The notes beneath the pieces were generated by a model. The model was not told the origin of the DNA, ran no database searches, and was given only the letters and a program-made list of their open reading frames with translations. From positions 1,180,501 to 1,244,500 of the forward strand of contig NZ_CP029427.2 of the NCBI RefSeq assembly GCF_002266465.3: DNA of 64,000 bases, read 5' to 3'. The translations under genes were made by a program, and so were the position numbers. The DNA comes from Bradyrhizobium symbiodeficiens (GTDB lineage: Bacteria > Pseudomonadota > Alphaproteobacteria > Rhizobiales > Xanthobacteraceae). Of this stretch, positions 37,654 through 46,220 are shown piece after piece (position 1 is the stretch's first letter; each line of letters opens with the position of its first letter).

Positions 37654-38136
37654 ATGCGCCGTTCGTTCATCTTCGCCGGGCTCGCCGCAGTCAGCCTCGT
37701 TGCCTCCGTCGCCAGCAGCGGCGCACAGCAGCAGCGGATGGTGCGGGTCGGTGTGCTCGAATGCCGCGGCGGCGCCAGCGTCGGCTTGATCGTGGGCTCC
37801 GTGACCCATCTCGGCTGCGTGCTGCGCGCCGACGGCTTGCCCGAGGATCGCTACGTCGCGACGATCCGCAAAGTGGGTCTCGACATCGGCATCACCCAGG
37901 AGACGGCGCTGGCCTGGGGCGTGTTCGCGCCGGTCGACCGGCTTGGCCCCGGCGACCTCGCGGGCAATTATGCGGGCGCGCAGGGCAGCGCCTCGGTCGG
38001 CGTCGGCCTTGGCGGCAACGTGCTGATCGGCGGCTCGAACAATTCGATCGCGCTGCAGCCGCTCAGCCTGCAGGGCCAGGTCGGCCTCAACATTGCCGCC
38101 GGCCTCGAAAGCCTGGAACTCCGTCCGGGCCGTTAA
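37654..38136 (+). CDS. DUF992 domain-containing secreted protein
   Basis: 160 residues: signal peptide RRSFIFAGLAAVSLVASVASSGA, then the DUF992 pattern VRVGVLECRGGASVGLIVGSVTHLGCVLR, YVATIRKVGLDIGITQETALAWGVFAP, YAGAQGSASVGVGLGGNVLIGGSNNSIALQPLSLQGQVGLNIAAGL. Two Cys may form a disulfide. Common in Rhizobiales, function unknown, expected in the periplasm. GGAGATATTTC precedes the ATG. Confidence 0.9.
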   Translation: MRRSFIFAGLAAVSLVASVASSGAQQQRMVRVGVLECRGGASVGLIVGSVTHLGCVLRADGLPEDRYVATIRKVGLDIGITQETALAWGVFAPVDRLGPGDLAGNYAGAQGSASVGVGLGGNVLIGGSNNSIALQPLSLQGQVGLNIAAGLESLELRPGR

Positions 38137-38156
38137 GCGCCTCGCTGGAGGTGTTG

Positions 38157-38187
38157 GTTCACCTCTCCCCATCGTGGAGAGGTGAAC
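38157..38187. repeat. CACCTCTCC-type hairpin
   Basis: GTTCACCTCTCC and GGAGAGGTGAAC form a perfect 12-bp stem with a 7-nt loop. Same arms as the repeats at 61977-62119 and 62896-62945. No T-tract, though it may still slow or end transcription after the DUF992 gene. Confidence 0.75.
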
Positions 38188-38323
38188 ACCGCGCGATAGC
38201 GGTAACAAACAACTGACTACGCACCGCAGCGACGTTTGACGCTTGCCAAATCTCGGGGACGGGCAGAGCATCTGCGCTTGCCGACCCAATCATGGGCCGA
38301 GCTCCACACCAAGGAGGCGGCGA

Positions 38324-40372
38324 ATGGGACAAGACGTCAGAAGTCCCCGAGGTCCACGGTGCATTGCGCTGGTGGGCCCTTTCCAAAGCGGTAAAACCAC
38401 ACTTCTGGAAGCAATCCTGGCGCGAACGGGCGCAATCCCGCGCGCCGGCAGCGTCGATGCCGGAACCTCCGTCGGCGACGCCACGCCCGAGGCCCGTCAT
38501 CACAAGATGAGCGTCGGCCTGACTGCCGCCACCACGAGTTTCATGGGCGACAGCTATACCTTCCTCGATTGTCCCGGTTCCGTCGAGTTCGCCCACGACA
38601 TGCGCGCCGCGCTGCCCGCGGTCGATGCCGCGATCGTGGTCTGCGAGGCCGACGAGAAGAAGCTGCCGCAGCTTCAGATCATCCTGCGCGAGCTGGAGGA
38701 GATGAAGATCCCGCGCTTCCTGTTCCTCAACAAGATCGACCGCGCCAACAAGCGCATCCGCGAGACGCTCGCAACGCTCCAGCCCGCCTCGCGCGTGCCG
38801 CTGGTGCTGCGCCAGATCCCGATCTGGAAGGACGAGCTGATCGAGGGCTTCGTGGATCTCGCGCTGGAACGCGCCTTCGTCTATCGCGAGCACAAGGCCT
38901 CCGAGGTGGTCGCGCTCGAAGGCGGCGATCTCGATCGCGAGAAGGAAGCCCGTTTCTCGATGCTGGAGAAGCTCGCCGATCACGACGACGCGCTGATGGA
39001 GCAGCTGCTCGAAGACATCCAGCCGCCGCGTGACGCCGTGTTCGACGATCTCGCCCGTGAATTGCGCGAAGGGCTGATCTGCCCCGTGCTGCTGGGCGCT
39101 GCCGCGCGCGAGAACGGTGTGCTGCGCCTGATGAAGGCCCTGCGCCACGAGGCGCCGGGAATAGCGGAGACCGCAAAACGTCTCGGCGTTGCCGAGACCA
39201 GGGATGCGCTCGGCTTCGTGTTCAAGACGCTGCATTCGCAGCATGGCGGCAAACTGTCATTGACGCGGCTGCTCGCCGGCCATCTCGACGACGGCGCCAC
39301 GCTGCAATCCGCTTCCGGAGGACCGGGCCGCATCTCCGGCATCCTCTCCGTCAACGGCGCCTACGACACCAAGCGTACCGCGGCCGAAGCCGGCGACACG
39401 GTGGCGCTCGCCAAGCTCGATTCGATCAAGACCGGCGACACGGTCTCGAGCGGCAAGACCCCGCCTGCGGCGCTCGCGGTCGCGGAGCCGACGCCGCCGG
39501 TGCTCGCGATCTCGGTTGCGGCCACCGATCGCAAGGACGACGTCAAGCTCGGGCAGGCGCTGACGCGGCTGCACGAGGAGGATCCCTCGCTCGTCATCGT
39601 GATGAACGCCCAGACCCACGACACCGTGCTGTGGGGGCAGGGCGAAATGCATCTGCGCGTCGCCGGCGAGCGGCTGCGCGACCGCTTCGGCGTCAAGATC
39701 ACCTCGCATCCACCCGCCATCGGCTATCAGGAGACCATCCGCAAGCAGATCGTTCAGCGCGGCCGACACAAGAAGCAGTCCGGCGGCCACGGCCAATTTG
39801 GCGACGTCGTGCTCGACATCAGGCCGTTGCCGCGCGGCGAGGGCTTCAAGTTCGCCGAGAAGGTCGTTGGTGGCGCCGTGCCGCGCAATTACATCGGCGC
39901 GGTGGAAGAAGGTGTCGTCGACGGATTGACGCGAGGTCCGCTCGGTTTCCCCGTCACCGATTTGCAGGTGACGCTGACCGACGGCTCCTATCACAGCGTC
40001 GATTCCTCCGACCTCGCCTTCCGCACGGCGGCGCGGATCGGACTGAACGAAGGCCTGCCGCTGTGCCAGTCGGTGCTGCTGGAGCCGATCCACGTGGTCG
40101 AGATCGTCTGCCCGACCGAGGCCACCGCCAAGATCAACGCGATCCTGTCGGCGCGGCGCGGCCAGATCCTCGGCTTCGACACGCGTGACGGCTGGGGCGG
40201 CTGGGACTGCGTCCGCGCCATGATGCCGGAAGCCGAGATCGGCGAACTGATCGTGGAGCTGCGCTCGGCCACCGCCGGCGCCGGCAGCTTCACCCGCACG
40301 TTCGACCACATGGCCGAAGTCACCGGCCGCGCCGCCGACCAGATCATCGCCGCGCATCAGCACGCGGCGTGA
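38324..40372 (+). CDS. Elongation factor G-like GTPase (EF-G paralogue)
   Basis: 682 residues with the full EF-G domain order. G1 is GPFQSGKTT, G3 is DCPGSVEF and G4 is NKID. Domain II follows, then domain IV with SGGHGQFGDVVLDIRP, and domain V with EIVCPTEATAKINAILSARRGQI. In canonical EF-G, G3 is DTPGH; here the catalytic His is Ser. The protein is a member of the EF-G2/FusA2-like group of unknown role, not the main translocase of the str operon. AAGGAGGCGGCGA precedes the ATG. It stands alone. Confidence 0.9.
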   Translation: MGQDVRSPRGPRCIALVGPFQSGKTTLLEAILARTGAIPRAGSVDAGTSVGDATPEARHHKMSVGLTAATTSFMGDSYTFLDCPGSVEFAHDMRAALPAVDAAIVVCEADEKKLPQLQIILRELEEMKIPRFLFLNKIDRANKRIRETLATLQPASRVPLVLRQIPIWKDELIEGFVDLALERAFVYREHKASEVVALEGGDLDREKEARFSMLEKLADHDDALMEQLLEDIQPPRDAVFDDLARELREGLICPVLLGAAARENGVLRLMKALRHEAPGIAETAKRLGVAETRDALGFVFKTLHSQHGGKLSLTRLLAGHLDDGATLQSASGGPGRISGILSVNGAYDTKRTAAEAGDTVALAKLDSIKTGDTVSSGKTPPAALAVAEPTPPVLAISVAATDRKDDVKLGQALTRLHEEDPSLVIVMNAQTHDTVLWGQGEMHLRVAGERLRDRFGVKITSHPPAIGYQETIRKQIVQRGRHKKQSGGHGQFGDVVLDIRPLPRGEGFKFAEKVVGGAVPRNYIGAVEEGVVDGLTRGPLGFPVTDLQVTLTDGSYHSVDSSDLAFRTAARIGLNEGLPLCQSVLLEPIHVVEIVCPTEATAKINAILSARRGQILGFDTRDGWGGWDCVRAMMPEAEIGELIVELRSATAGAGSFTRTFDHMAEVTGRAADQIIAAHQHAA

Positions 40373-40428
40373 GCTGTCGACGCAACTCTCTCCGCGCTCG
40401 CGGGGGGAGGGTGCGCTGATCCCTACAG

Positions 40429-40583
40429 CGTGTCCCGGACGCGCTGCGATGCGCAGCATTGCTGCGCTGAGCCGGGACCCAGAAAGCCACGGACTTCGCG
40501 GTTGCTTGGGTCCCGGCTCTGCAGCGCATCACACCGGACGATGCTTCGCATCGCCGGGCGTGCTGCGCTGCGTCCGGGACACG
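40429..40583. repeat. Long GTGTCCCGGACGC palindromic repeat
   Basis: CGTGTCCCGGACGCGCTGCG at the left end mirrors CTGCGTCCGGGACACG at the right end. The middle has GCCGGGACCCAG..TGGGTCCCGGCTC and GGACGATGCTTCGCATCGCC. A large composite repeat between the EF-G-like gene and the HTH gene, and it accounts for half of that 322-bp gap. Confidence 0.88.
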
Positions 40584-40627
40584 AGAGCGGTGTTTCTGGA
40601 CGCGGCGGCCCTTGCGCTTATCGCCAG

Positions 40628-40646
40628 ATGATGTATTTTACATCAT
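40628..40646. promoter_or_regulatory. Candidate operator for the HTH regulator
   Basis: ATGATGTA TTT TACATCAT is a perfect inverted repeat (8-bp arms, 3-nt spacer) in an unusually AT-rich stretch (40627-40690) 49 bp before the HTH gene. TGTACA follows at 40648-40653. Its place between the repeat and the gene suggests an autoregulatory operator overlapping the promoter; this is inference. Confidence 0.55.
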
Positions 40647-40694
40647 TGTACATGTTCTAGATATCACATATAAGCTTTCATACGTGAGGCCAAG

Positions 40695-40967
40695 GTGATC
40701 ACGTCATTCCAGATGCGGGCAGCCCGCGCGCTGCTCGGCATTGACCAGAGAACCTTGGCGGAACTCGCAGGCGTGTCGTTGCCGACCATCCAGCGGATGG
40801 AGGCGAGCACCGGCAACGTTCGTGGCGTGGTCGAGACCCTGATGCGGGTGGTCGATGCGTTCGAGCGGGCCGGCGTCGAGCTGATCGGCGAACAGGCGCG
40901 CAGCGAAGGCGGCGGACGTGGTGTTCGGCTGAAAGAGCCGGGGCCGCCACGCCGGGTGGGAGCGTGA
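40695..40967 (+). CDS. XRE-type helix-turn-helix regulator
   Basis: 90 residues: MRAARALLGIDQRTLAELAGVSLPTIQRMEAS is a classic XRE/Cro helix-turn-helix, followed by GVVETLMRVVDAFERAGVELIGE and a short basic tail. GTG at 40695 gives MITSFQMRAARALLG; the internal ATG at 40713 is an alternative. It lies about 70-90 bp before a SulP transporter gene on the same strand, an arrangement I associate with Rhizobiales SulP loci. Probable regulator of that gene and of itself. Confidence 0.85.
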   Translation: MITSFQMRAARALLGIDQRTLAELAGVSLPTIQRMEASTGNVRGVVETLMRVVDAFERAGVELIGEQARSEGGGRGVRLKEPGPPRRVGA

Positions 40968-41035
40968 TCCCGCGATGATCATGCTCGGAGCAGGTTGAAC
41001 CAACGCACCGTCGCGCCCCGATACGCGGCCGCACG

Positions 41036-42799
41036 ATGCATCGGAGCATTGTGGGCATGAGCATCACGGGCGAACACGCAGGCAAGCTGCACGGGCGTCG
41101 TCAGCCGACCTTTACCGAACTCTATTTGCCAAAGCTCGTGACCGTATGGCGCGAGGGCTATGGTCTTGCGGATCTCCGCGCCGACGTCTTCGCGGGGCTG
41201 ACGGTTGCGATCGTGGCGCTGCCGCTGTCGATGGCGATCGCGATCGCCTCGGGCGTGACGCCGGACCGCGGCCTTTACACCGCTGTGGTCGGCGGCTTCA
41301 TCGCTTCGCTGCTCGGCGGTAGCCGGTTCCAGATCGGCGGACCCGCCGGCGCGTTCATCGTCCTGGTCGCAGCGACCGCGGAGCGCCACGGCGCCGACGG
41401 CGTCATTCTCGCCACTCTGATGGCAGGGCTTTTCCTGGTTGCCGCCGGATTCCTGCGGATCGGCACTTACATCAAGTTCATTCCCTATCCGGTGACGGTC
41501 GGCTTCACCGCCGGCATCGCCGTGATCATCTTCGCCAGCCAGCTCCGCGATCTCGGCGGGATCACGCTTGCGGGGAAAGAGCCCAGCGAGTTCGTTCCAA
41601 AGCTGGTCGCGCTTGCTGGCAGCCTCAACACCATCAATCCATCCGCAGTTGCGATCGCCATCGTCAGCATCGCCATCATCGCGGCCCTGCGGATCTGGCG
41701 GCCGTCCTGGCCCGGCATCCTGATCGCGGTCGTGCTAGCGGCCGTCGCATGTGCCGTACTGTCGCTGCCGGTGGAAACCATCGGCTCGCGCTTCGGCGGC
41801 ATTCCGCGCGAATTGCCCTCGCCGGCGCTGCCGACGTTCTCGGTTGCGAAGGCGACCGCCGTGCTGCCGGATGCGATCTCGTTCGCGCTGCTGGCCGCCA
41901 TCGAATCGCTGTTGTCGGCGGTGGTGGCCGACGGCATGACCGGGCGCCGTCACCGCTCCAATTGCGAGCTGGTGGCGCAAGGCGCCGCCAATATCGGCTC
42001 GGCGCTGTTCGGCGGCATCTGCGTCACCGGCCTGATCGCGCGTACCGCCACCAACATCCGCGCCGGCGCGCGCGGGCCGCTGGCAGGCATGCTGCACTCC
42101 GTGTTCCTGCTGCTGTTCATGCTGATCGCGGCGCCGCTCGCAAGTTACATCCCGCTGGCCGCGCTCGCCTCGGTTCTGGTCGTGGTGGCCTGGACCATGG
42201 CGGAGAAGCATGAATTCGCCACGCTGCTGCGTTCGTCATGGGGCGATGCCGTCGTGTTGCTGGCGACCTTCCTGCTGACGATCTTCCGCGATCTCACCGA
42301 AGGCATCCTGGTCGGCTTCGCGCTCGGCGCGGTGCTGTTCATCCATCGCATGGCGGAGATGACGGGCATCGAGGAACGCTCGCCACTGGTCGCCGGCGAC
42401 CGTCCCGACGACGGCAACGGCGATCGCGTTCGCTACGATCCTGCGCTTGCGGTCGATCGCGACGTGCTGGTCTATCGAATCACCGGCGCGTTCTTCTTCG
42501 GTGCGGCCTCCGCGATCGGAGGCGTGCTCGACGAGGTCGCCGACAAGCGCAAGGCCTTCGTGGTCGATTTCGCCGCGGTGCCGTTCCTGGATTCGACGGC
42601 CGCCAACGTGCTTGGCCGCGTCGCCGCCAAGGCCCACCGCCAGGGCATCCGGCTGTTCATCACGGGGGCCTCGCCCACGGTTCGCCGCGCGCTGCTCACC
42701 CATGGCGTGACGCCGCCGCGGGCGCGCTATCGCCAGAGCCTCGAGCGCGCCATTGCCGACATCAAGGGCGGCGCGGGCGAGGAGGCTGCCGCGAGCTGA
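41036..42799 (+). CDS. SulP family inorganic anion transporter with STAS domain
   Basis: 587 residues. The membrane part has the SulP signature region (LRADVFAGLTVAIVALPLSMAIAIASGVTPDRGLYTAVVGGFIASLLGGSRFQIGGPAGAF) and some 11-12 hydrophobic spans. The C-terminal STAS domain is VLVYRITGAFFFGAASAI..VVDFAAVPFLDSTAANVLGRV. Transports sulfate, bicarbonate or related anions; substrate cannot be read from sequence. Start may be ATG 41036 or ATG 41057 (MSITGEH); neither has a strong ribosome site. Confidence 0.92.
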   Translation: MHRSIVGMSITGEHAGKLHGRRQPTFTELYLPKLVTVWREGYGLADLRADVFAGLTVAIVALPLSMAIAIASGVTPDRGLYTAVVGGFIASLLGGSRFQIGGPAGAFIVLVAATAERHGADGVILATLMAGLFLVAAGFLRIGTYIKFIPYPVTVGFTAGIAVIIFASQLRDLGGITLAGKEPSEFVPKLVALAGSLNTINPSAVAIAIVSIAIIAALRIWRPSWPGILIAVVLAAVACAVLSLPVETIGSRFGGIPRELPSPALPTFSVAKATAVLPDAISFALLAAIESLLSAVVADGMTGRRHRSNCELVAQGAANIGSALFGGICVTGLIARTATNIRAGARGPLAGMLHSVFLLLFMLIAAPLASYIPLAALASVLVVVAWTMAEKHEFATLLRSSWGDAVVLLATFLLTIFRDLTEGILVGFALGAVLFIHRMAEMTGIEERSPLVAGDRPDDGNGDRVRYDPALAVDRDVLVYRITGAFFFGAASAIGGVLDEVADKRKAFVVDFAAVPFLDSTAANVLGRVAAKAHRQGIRLFITGASPTVRRALLTHGVTPPRARYRQSLERAIADIKGGAGEEAAAS

Positions 42800-42910
42800 C
42801 GGCGCGCCGCTCTCGCGCCGGCTGGCTTGACCGACGCTGCGGCGCCCGCGCGCTTGACAGAGCGGGCGCGACGCGAAATGGATCGCCTCGGATACGACAC
42901 CGAGGAAACG

Positions 42911-43750
42911 ATGACTGTGCCCAAAGCTCCTGCAGCCTGTCTGATCGGATGGCCGGCCGCGCATTCGCGCTCGCCGCTGATCCATCATTACTGGCTGCGC
43001 ACGTTGGGCATCGAGGGCGGCTATGTCATCGAGGCGGTGCCGCCCGAGGACCTCAGGGATTTCGTGCTGCGGCTGTCGCTGCGCGGCTTCGTCGGGGCCA
43101 ACGTCACCATCCCGCACAAGGAAGGCGTGCTGGCGCTGTCGGCGCCCGACGCCCGCGCCAGGGCCGTCGGCGCGGCGAACACGCTGTGGTTTGCCGACGG
43201 AGAGCTGCGCTCGACCAACACAGACGTCGAAGGCTTTATCGGCAATCTCGACGCCAGCGCGCCCGGCTGGGATGCCGCCGAGGAGGCGCTGGTGCTCGGC
43301 GCCGGCGGCTCCTCGCGGGCGGTCGTGTTCGGCCTGCTCGAGCGTGGGATCAAGCGCATCCATCTGGCCAATCGCACCATCGCGCGGGCTGAGACGCTGG
43401 CAGGACAGTTCGGGCCGAACGTGCATCCCGTGAGGTGGGACGGGATCGACGACGTGCTGCCGCGTGCAAAACTTCTCGTGAATACGACCTCGCTCGGCAT
43501 GCACGGCCAGCCCTCACTCGATGTCGATGTCGCGCGCCTGCCGCAGGCGGCGGTGGTGGCCGACCTCGTCTATGTGCCGCTGGTGACGCCGCTGCTCGCC
43601 GCCGCAAATGCACGTGGCTTGAAGACCGCCGACGGGCTCGGCATGCTGCTGCATCAGGCGGTACGCGGCTTCGAGCTTTGGTTCGGCCGGCGGCCGGAGG
43701 TCACCGCCGAGCTGCGCGCATTGGTCGAGGCCGATCTCACAAAGACTTGA
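42911..43750 (+). CDS. aroE: Shikimate dehydrogenase
   Basis: Reduces 3-dehydroshikimate with NADPH in the aromatic amino acid pathway. 279 residues: LIGWPAAHSRSPLIHHYWL (substrate-binding Ser pair), GANVTIPHKEGVLAL with the catalytic Lys, NTLWFADGELRSTNTDVEGF with Asn and Asp, and the NADP loop VLGAGGSSRAVVFGL, then LVNTTSLGM and DGLGMLLHQA. ATG 42911 has GAGGAAACG upstream. The frame runs 28 codons further upstream to a TTG, but that part has no family similarity. Confidence 0.94.
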   Translation: MTVPKAPAACLIGWPAAHSRSPLIHHYWLRTLGIEGGYVIEAVPPEDLRDFVLRLSLRGFVGANVTIPHKEGVLALSAPDARARAVGAANTLWFADGELRSTNTDVEGFIGNLDASAPGWDAAEEALVLGAGGSSRAVVFGLLERGIKRIHLANRTIARAETLAGQFGPNVHPVRWDGIDDVLPRAKLLVNTTSLGMHGQPSLDVDVARLPQAAVVADLVYVPLVTPLLAAANARGLKTADGLGMLLHQAVRGFELWFGRRPEVTAELRALVEADLTKT

Positions 43751-43815
43751 GAGGGACGCGGCGAATAGCACACCATCTCCGGAGTTCTACCGTCGTGGGA
43801 CAATCGGAGACCGTC

Positions 43816-44442
43816 ATGCCTGTTCAACGTGCAACTTTCACACGTCCACTGATCGCCGTCGCGATGGTGGCCGTCTCGACCTACTGCGCCTTCGCCCAAA
43901 GGGCGCCGGTGCCGACGCGGGTGCGCGGCACCATCGAAGCCGTCAACGGCGACACCATGCAGGTCAAGTCGCGCAGCGGCGAGGACGTCAAGCTGCGCAT
44001 CGCGCCTGATGTCAACGTGTCAGGCATTACCAAAATTTCACTCGCCGACATCAAGCCGGGTTCGTTCATCGGTGCGACCACGGTGCCGGGACCGGACGGT
44101 GGCCAGAACGCCGTCGAGGTGCACGTCTTTCCGGAGAGCATGCGTGGCACCGGCGAGGGCTCGCGGCCCTGGGACCTCAAGCCCAACTCCAGCATGACCA
44201 ATGCGACCGTGGCGGAAAGCGTCGTCGGCAACGATGGGCATACGCTGCTCGTCAAGTACAAGGACGGCGAGAAGAAAGTCTTCGTCGCCGACAACACGCC
44301 GGTGGTGACCTTCGTGCCGAGCGACAAATCCGAGTTGAAGCCGGGCGCCAAGGTCATCGCCTTCATGAAGCAATTGCCGGACGGCTCGTTCGAGACCAAC
44401 CGCGTCAGCGTCGGCCGCGACGGCCTGACGCCGCCGATGTGA
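43816..44442 (+). CDS. Secreted hypothetical protein (DUF5666-like)
   Basis: 208 residues with a signal peptide (RPLIAVAMVAVSTYCAFAQ). Mature part: RVRGTIEAVNGDTMQVKSRSGEDVKLRIAPDVNVSGITKISLADIKPGSFIGATTV resembles small OB-like domains of DUF5666 proteins, and a second similar unit follows (GHTLLVKYKDGEKKVFVADNTPVVTFVPSDKSELKPGAKVIAF), so the protein may be an internal duplication. CGGAGACCGTC precedes the ATG. Periplasmic, role unknown. Confidence 0.75.
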   Translation: MPVQRATFTRPLIAVAMVAVSTYCAFAQRAPVPTRVRGTIEAVNGDTMQVKSRSGEDVKLRIAPDVNVSGITKISLADIKPGSFIGATTVPGPDGGQNAVEVHVFPESMRGTGEGSRPWDLKPNSSMTNATVAESVVGNDGHTLLVKYKDGEKKVFVADNTPVVTFVPSDKSELKPGAKVIAFMKQLPDGSFETNRVSVGRDGLTPPM

Positions 44443-44455
44443 GGGGACGGCAATC

Positions 44456-44575
44456 GGTGGGTGGGCAAAGGCGCACTTGCGTCGTGCCCACGTCTTTTCT
44501 CGCTCCGCGAAAGGTGGTGGGCACGCTTCCGCCTTCGCTCTCGAGCTAGGCGGACAAGCCGCTTTGCCCACCCTG
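44456..44575. repeat. GTGGGTGGGC-type palindromic repeat
   Basis: GGTGGGTGGGCAAAGGCGC at the left, GCCGCTTTGCCCACCCTGC at the right, with GTGCCCACG/GGTGGGCAC inside. Separates the convergent DUF5666-like and lldD genes. Related to 6600-6685. Confidence 0.8.
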
Positions 44576-44582
44576 CGGCACC

Positions 44583-45719
44583 TCACATCGCGATCACATG
44601 ATCGTCGATCTCGTCGATCCGGTTGACGCCGCAAAGGCCCATGGTGGTGAGCAGCTCCTTCTGGATGATGTCGATCGCCTTGGCGACGCCGGCCTGGCCG
44701 CCGGCGCCCAGGCCGTAGGCGTAGGCGCGGCCGAGCATGCAGGACTTTGCGCCGAGCGCGAGCGCGCGCATCACGTCCTGGCCGGAGCGGATGCCGCCGT
44801 CGAACATGATCTCCATCCTGTCACCGACCGCATCCGCGATCTCGGGCAGCACTTCGATCGAGGACGGCGCGCCGTCGAGCTGACGGCCGCCATGGTTGGA
44901 GACGACGAGGGCCTGCGCGCCGGTCTTGGCGGCTTCCTCGGCATCCTCGACGTCGAGGATACCCTTGATGACGAGCTTGCCCGGCCAGATGCTGCGGACC
45001 CACTCGACGTCCTTCCAGTTCAGCGAGGTGTCGAACTGCGAGGCCGTCCACTCGGCGAGGCGATTGAGATCCTCGGTGTTCTTCACGTGGCCGGCGATGT
45101 TGCCGAAGGTGCGGCGCTTGCCTTGCAGCACCCCGGAGACCCAGGCGGGCTTGCTGGCGAAATCCAGCAGTTTCGACAGCGACCACTCGGGGGGCACCGT
45201 CATGCCGTTCTTGATGTCGGCGTGGCGCTGGCCGATCACCTGGAGGTCCACGGTGAGCACCAGCGCGCTGCACTTGGCCGCCATCGCGCGCTGGATCAAT
45301 TCCTTGATGAAGCCGCGGTCCTTCATGACGTAGAGCTGGAACCAGAACGGCTTCTCGACATTGGCGGCGATGTCCTCGATCGAGCAGATCGACATGGTCG
45401 ATTGCGTGAACGGGATGCCCGCCGCCTGCGCGGCGCGGCAGGCGTGGATCTCGCCGTCGCCATGCTGCATGCCGAGCAGGCCGACGGGCGCCAGCATCAG
45501 CGGCATGGTCGAGGGCTCGCCGAGGATCGTGGTCGAGGTGTCGCGCTTGGAGACGTCGACCAGGATGCGCTGGCGGAACTTGATCGCCTGCATGTCCTCG
45601 CGGTTGGCCCGCAACGTCTCCTCGGCATAGGAGCCGCGGTCGCAATAGTCGAAGAACGCCTTCGGCACGCGGCGCTTATGCAGCGCGCGAAGATCGTCGA
45701 TACAGGTGATATGCTTCAT
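44583..45719 (-). CDS. lldD: FMN-dependent alpha-hydroxy-acid dehydrogenase (L-lactate dehydrogenase)
   Basis: 378 residues of the glycolate oxidase/LldD family. N-terminal CIDDLRALHKRRVPKAFFDYCDRGSYAEETLRANR; FMN segment LMLAPVGLLGMQHGDGE; WFQLYVMKDRG; the catalytic His and substrate Arg in VVSNHGGRQLDGAPSSI; and phosphate site MFDGGIRSGQDVMRAL..GLCGVNRIDEI. Oxidises L-lactate to pyruvate at the membrane, passing electrons to the quinone pool; other 2-hydroxy acids are possible. No lldP or lldR next to it. Confidence 0.9.
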   Translation of the reverse strand: MKHITCIDDLRALHKRRVPKAFFDYCDRGSYAEETLRANREDMQAIKFRQRILVDVSKRDTSTTILGEPSTMPLMLAPVGLLGMQHGDGEIHACRAAQAAGIPFTQSTMSICSIEDIAANVEKPFWFQLYVMKDRGFIKELIQRAMAAKCSALVLTVDLQVIGQRHADIKNGMTVPPEWSLSKLLDFASKPAWVSGVLQGKRRTFGNIAGHVKNTEDLNRLAEWTASQFDTSLNWKDVEWVRSIWPGKLVIKGILDVEDAEEAAKTGAQALVVSNHGGRQLDGAPSSIEVLPEIADAVGDRMEIMFDGGIRSGQDVMRALALGAKSCMLGRAYAYGLGAGGQAGVAKAIDIIQKELLTTMGLCGVNRIDEIDDHVIAM

Positions 45720-45779
45720 GATCGTTCCCCGGCCCGTCTTCTACGCAGTCTTGCATTGGAAGATTTCGGGGTCATCTAG

Positions 45780-46001
<222 letters not shown>

Positions 46002-46220
46002 AGCGGTTCCGCCCTGTTCCGGCGCCATGGGCAGGAAATATAATGTTAACAAGATCTTACCGGAGCGGCGACGCCCCGGTTCCGTAATGATTCATCATAT
46101 TTTTTGAAGCCAAGTTAGCCGCGCAAGGCTTATAAGACCCCAGCAAATCAGGGATGCGGGTCCCGTTCGGGCAGCCCGTGGTTGTAGAGGGGATCCCCTG
46201 GTTGTTGCTTGGGGGACGAT

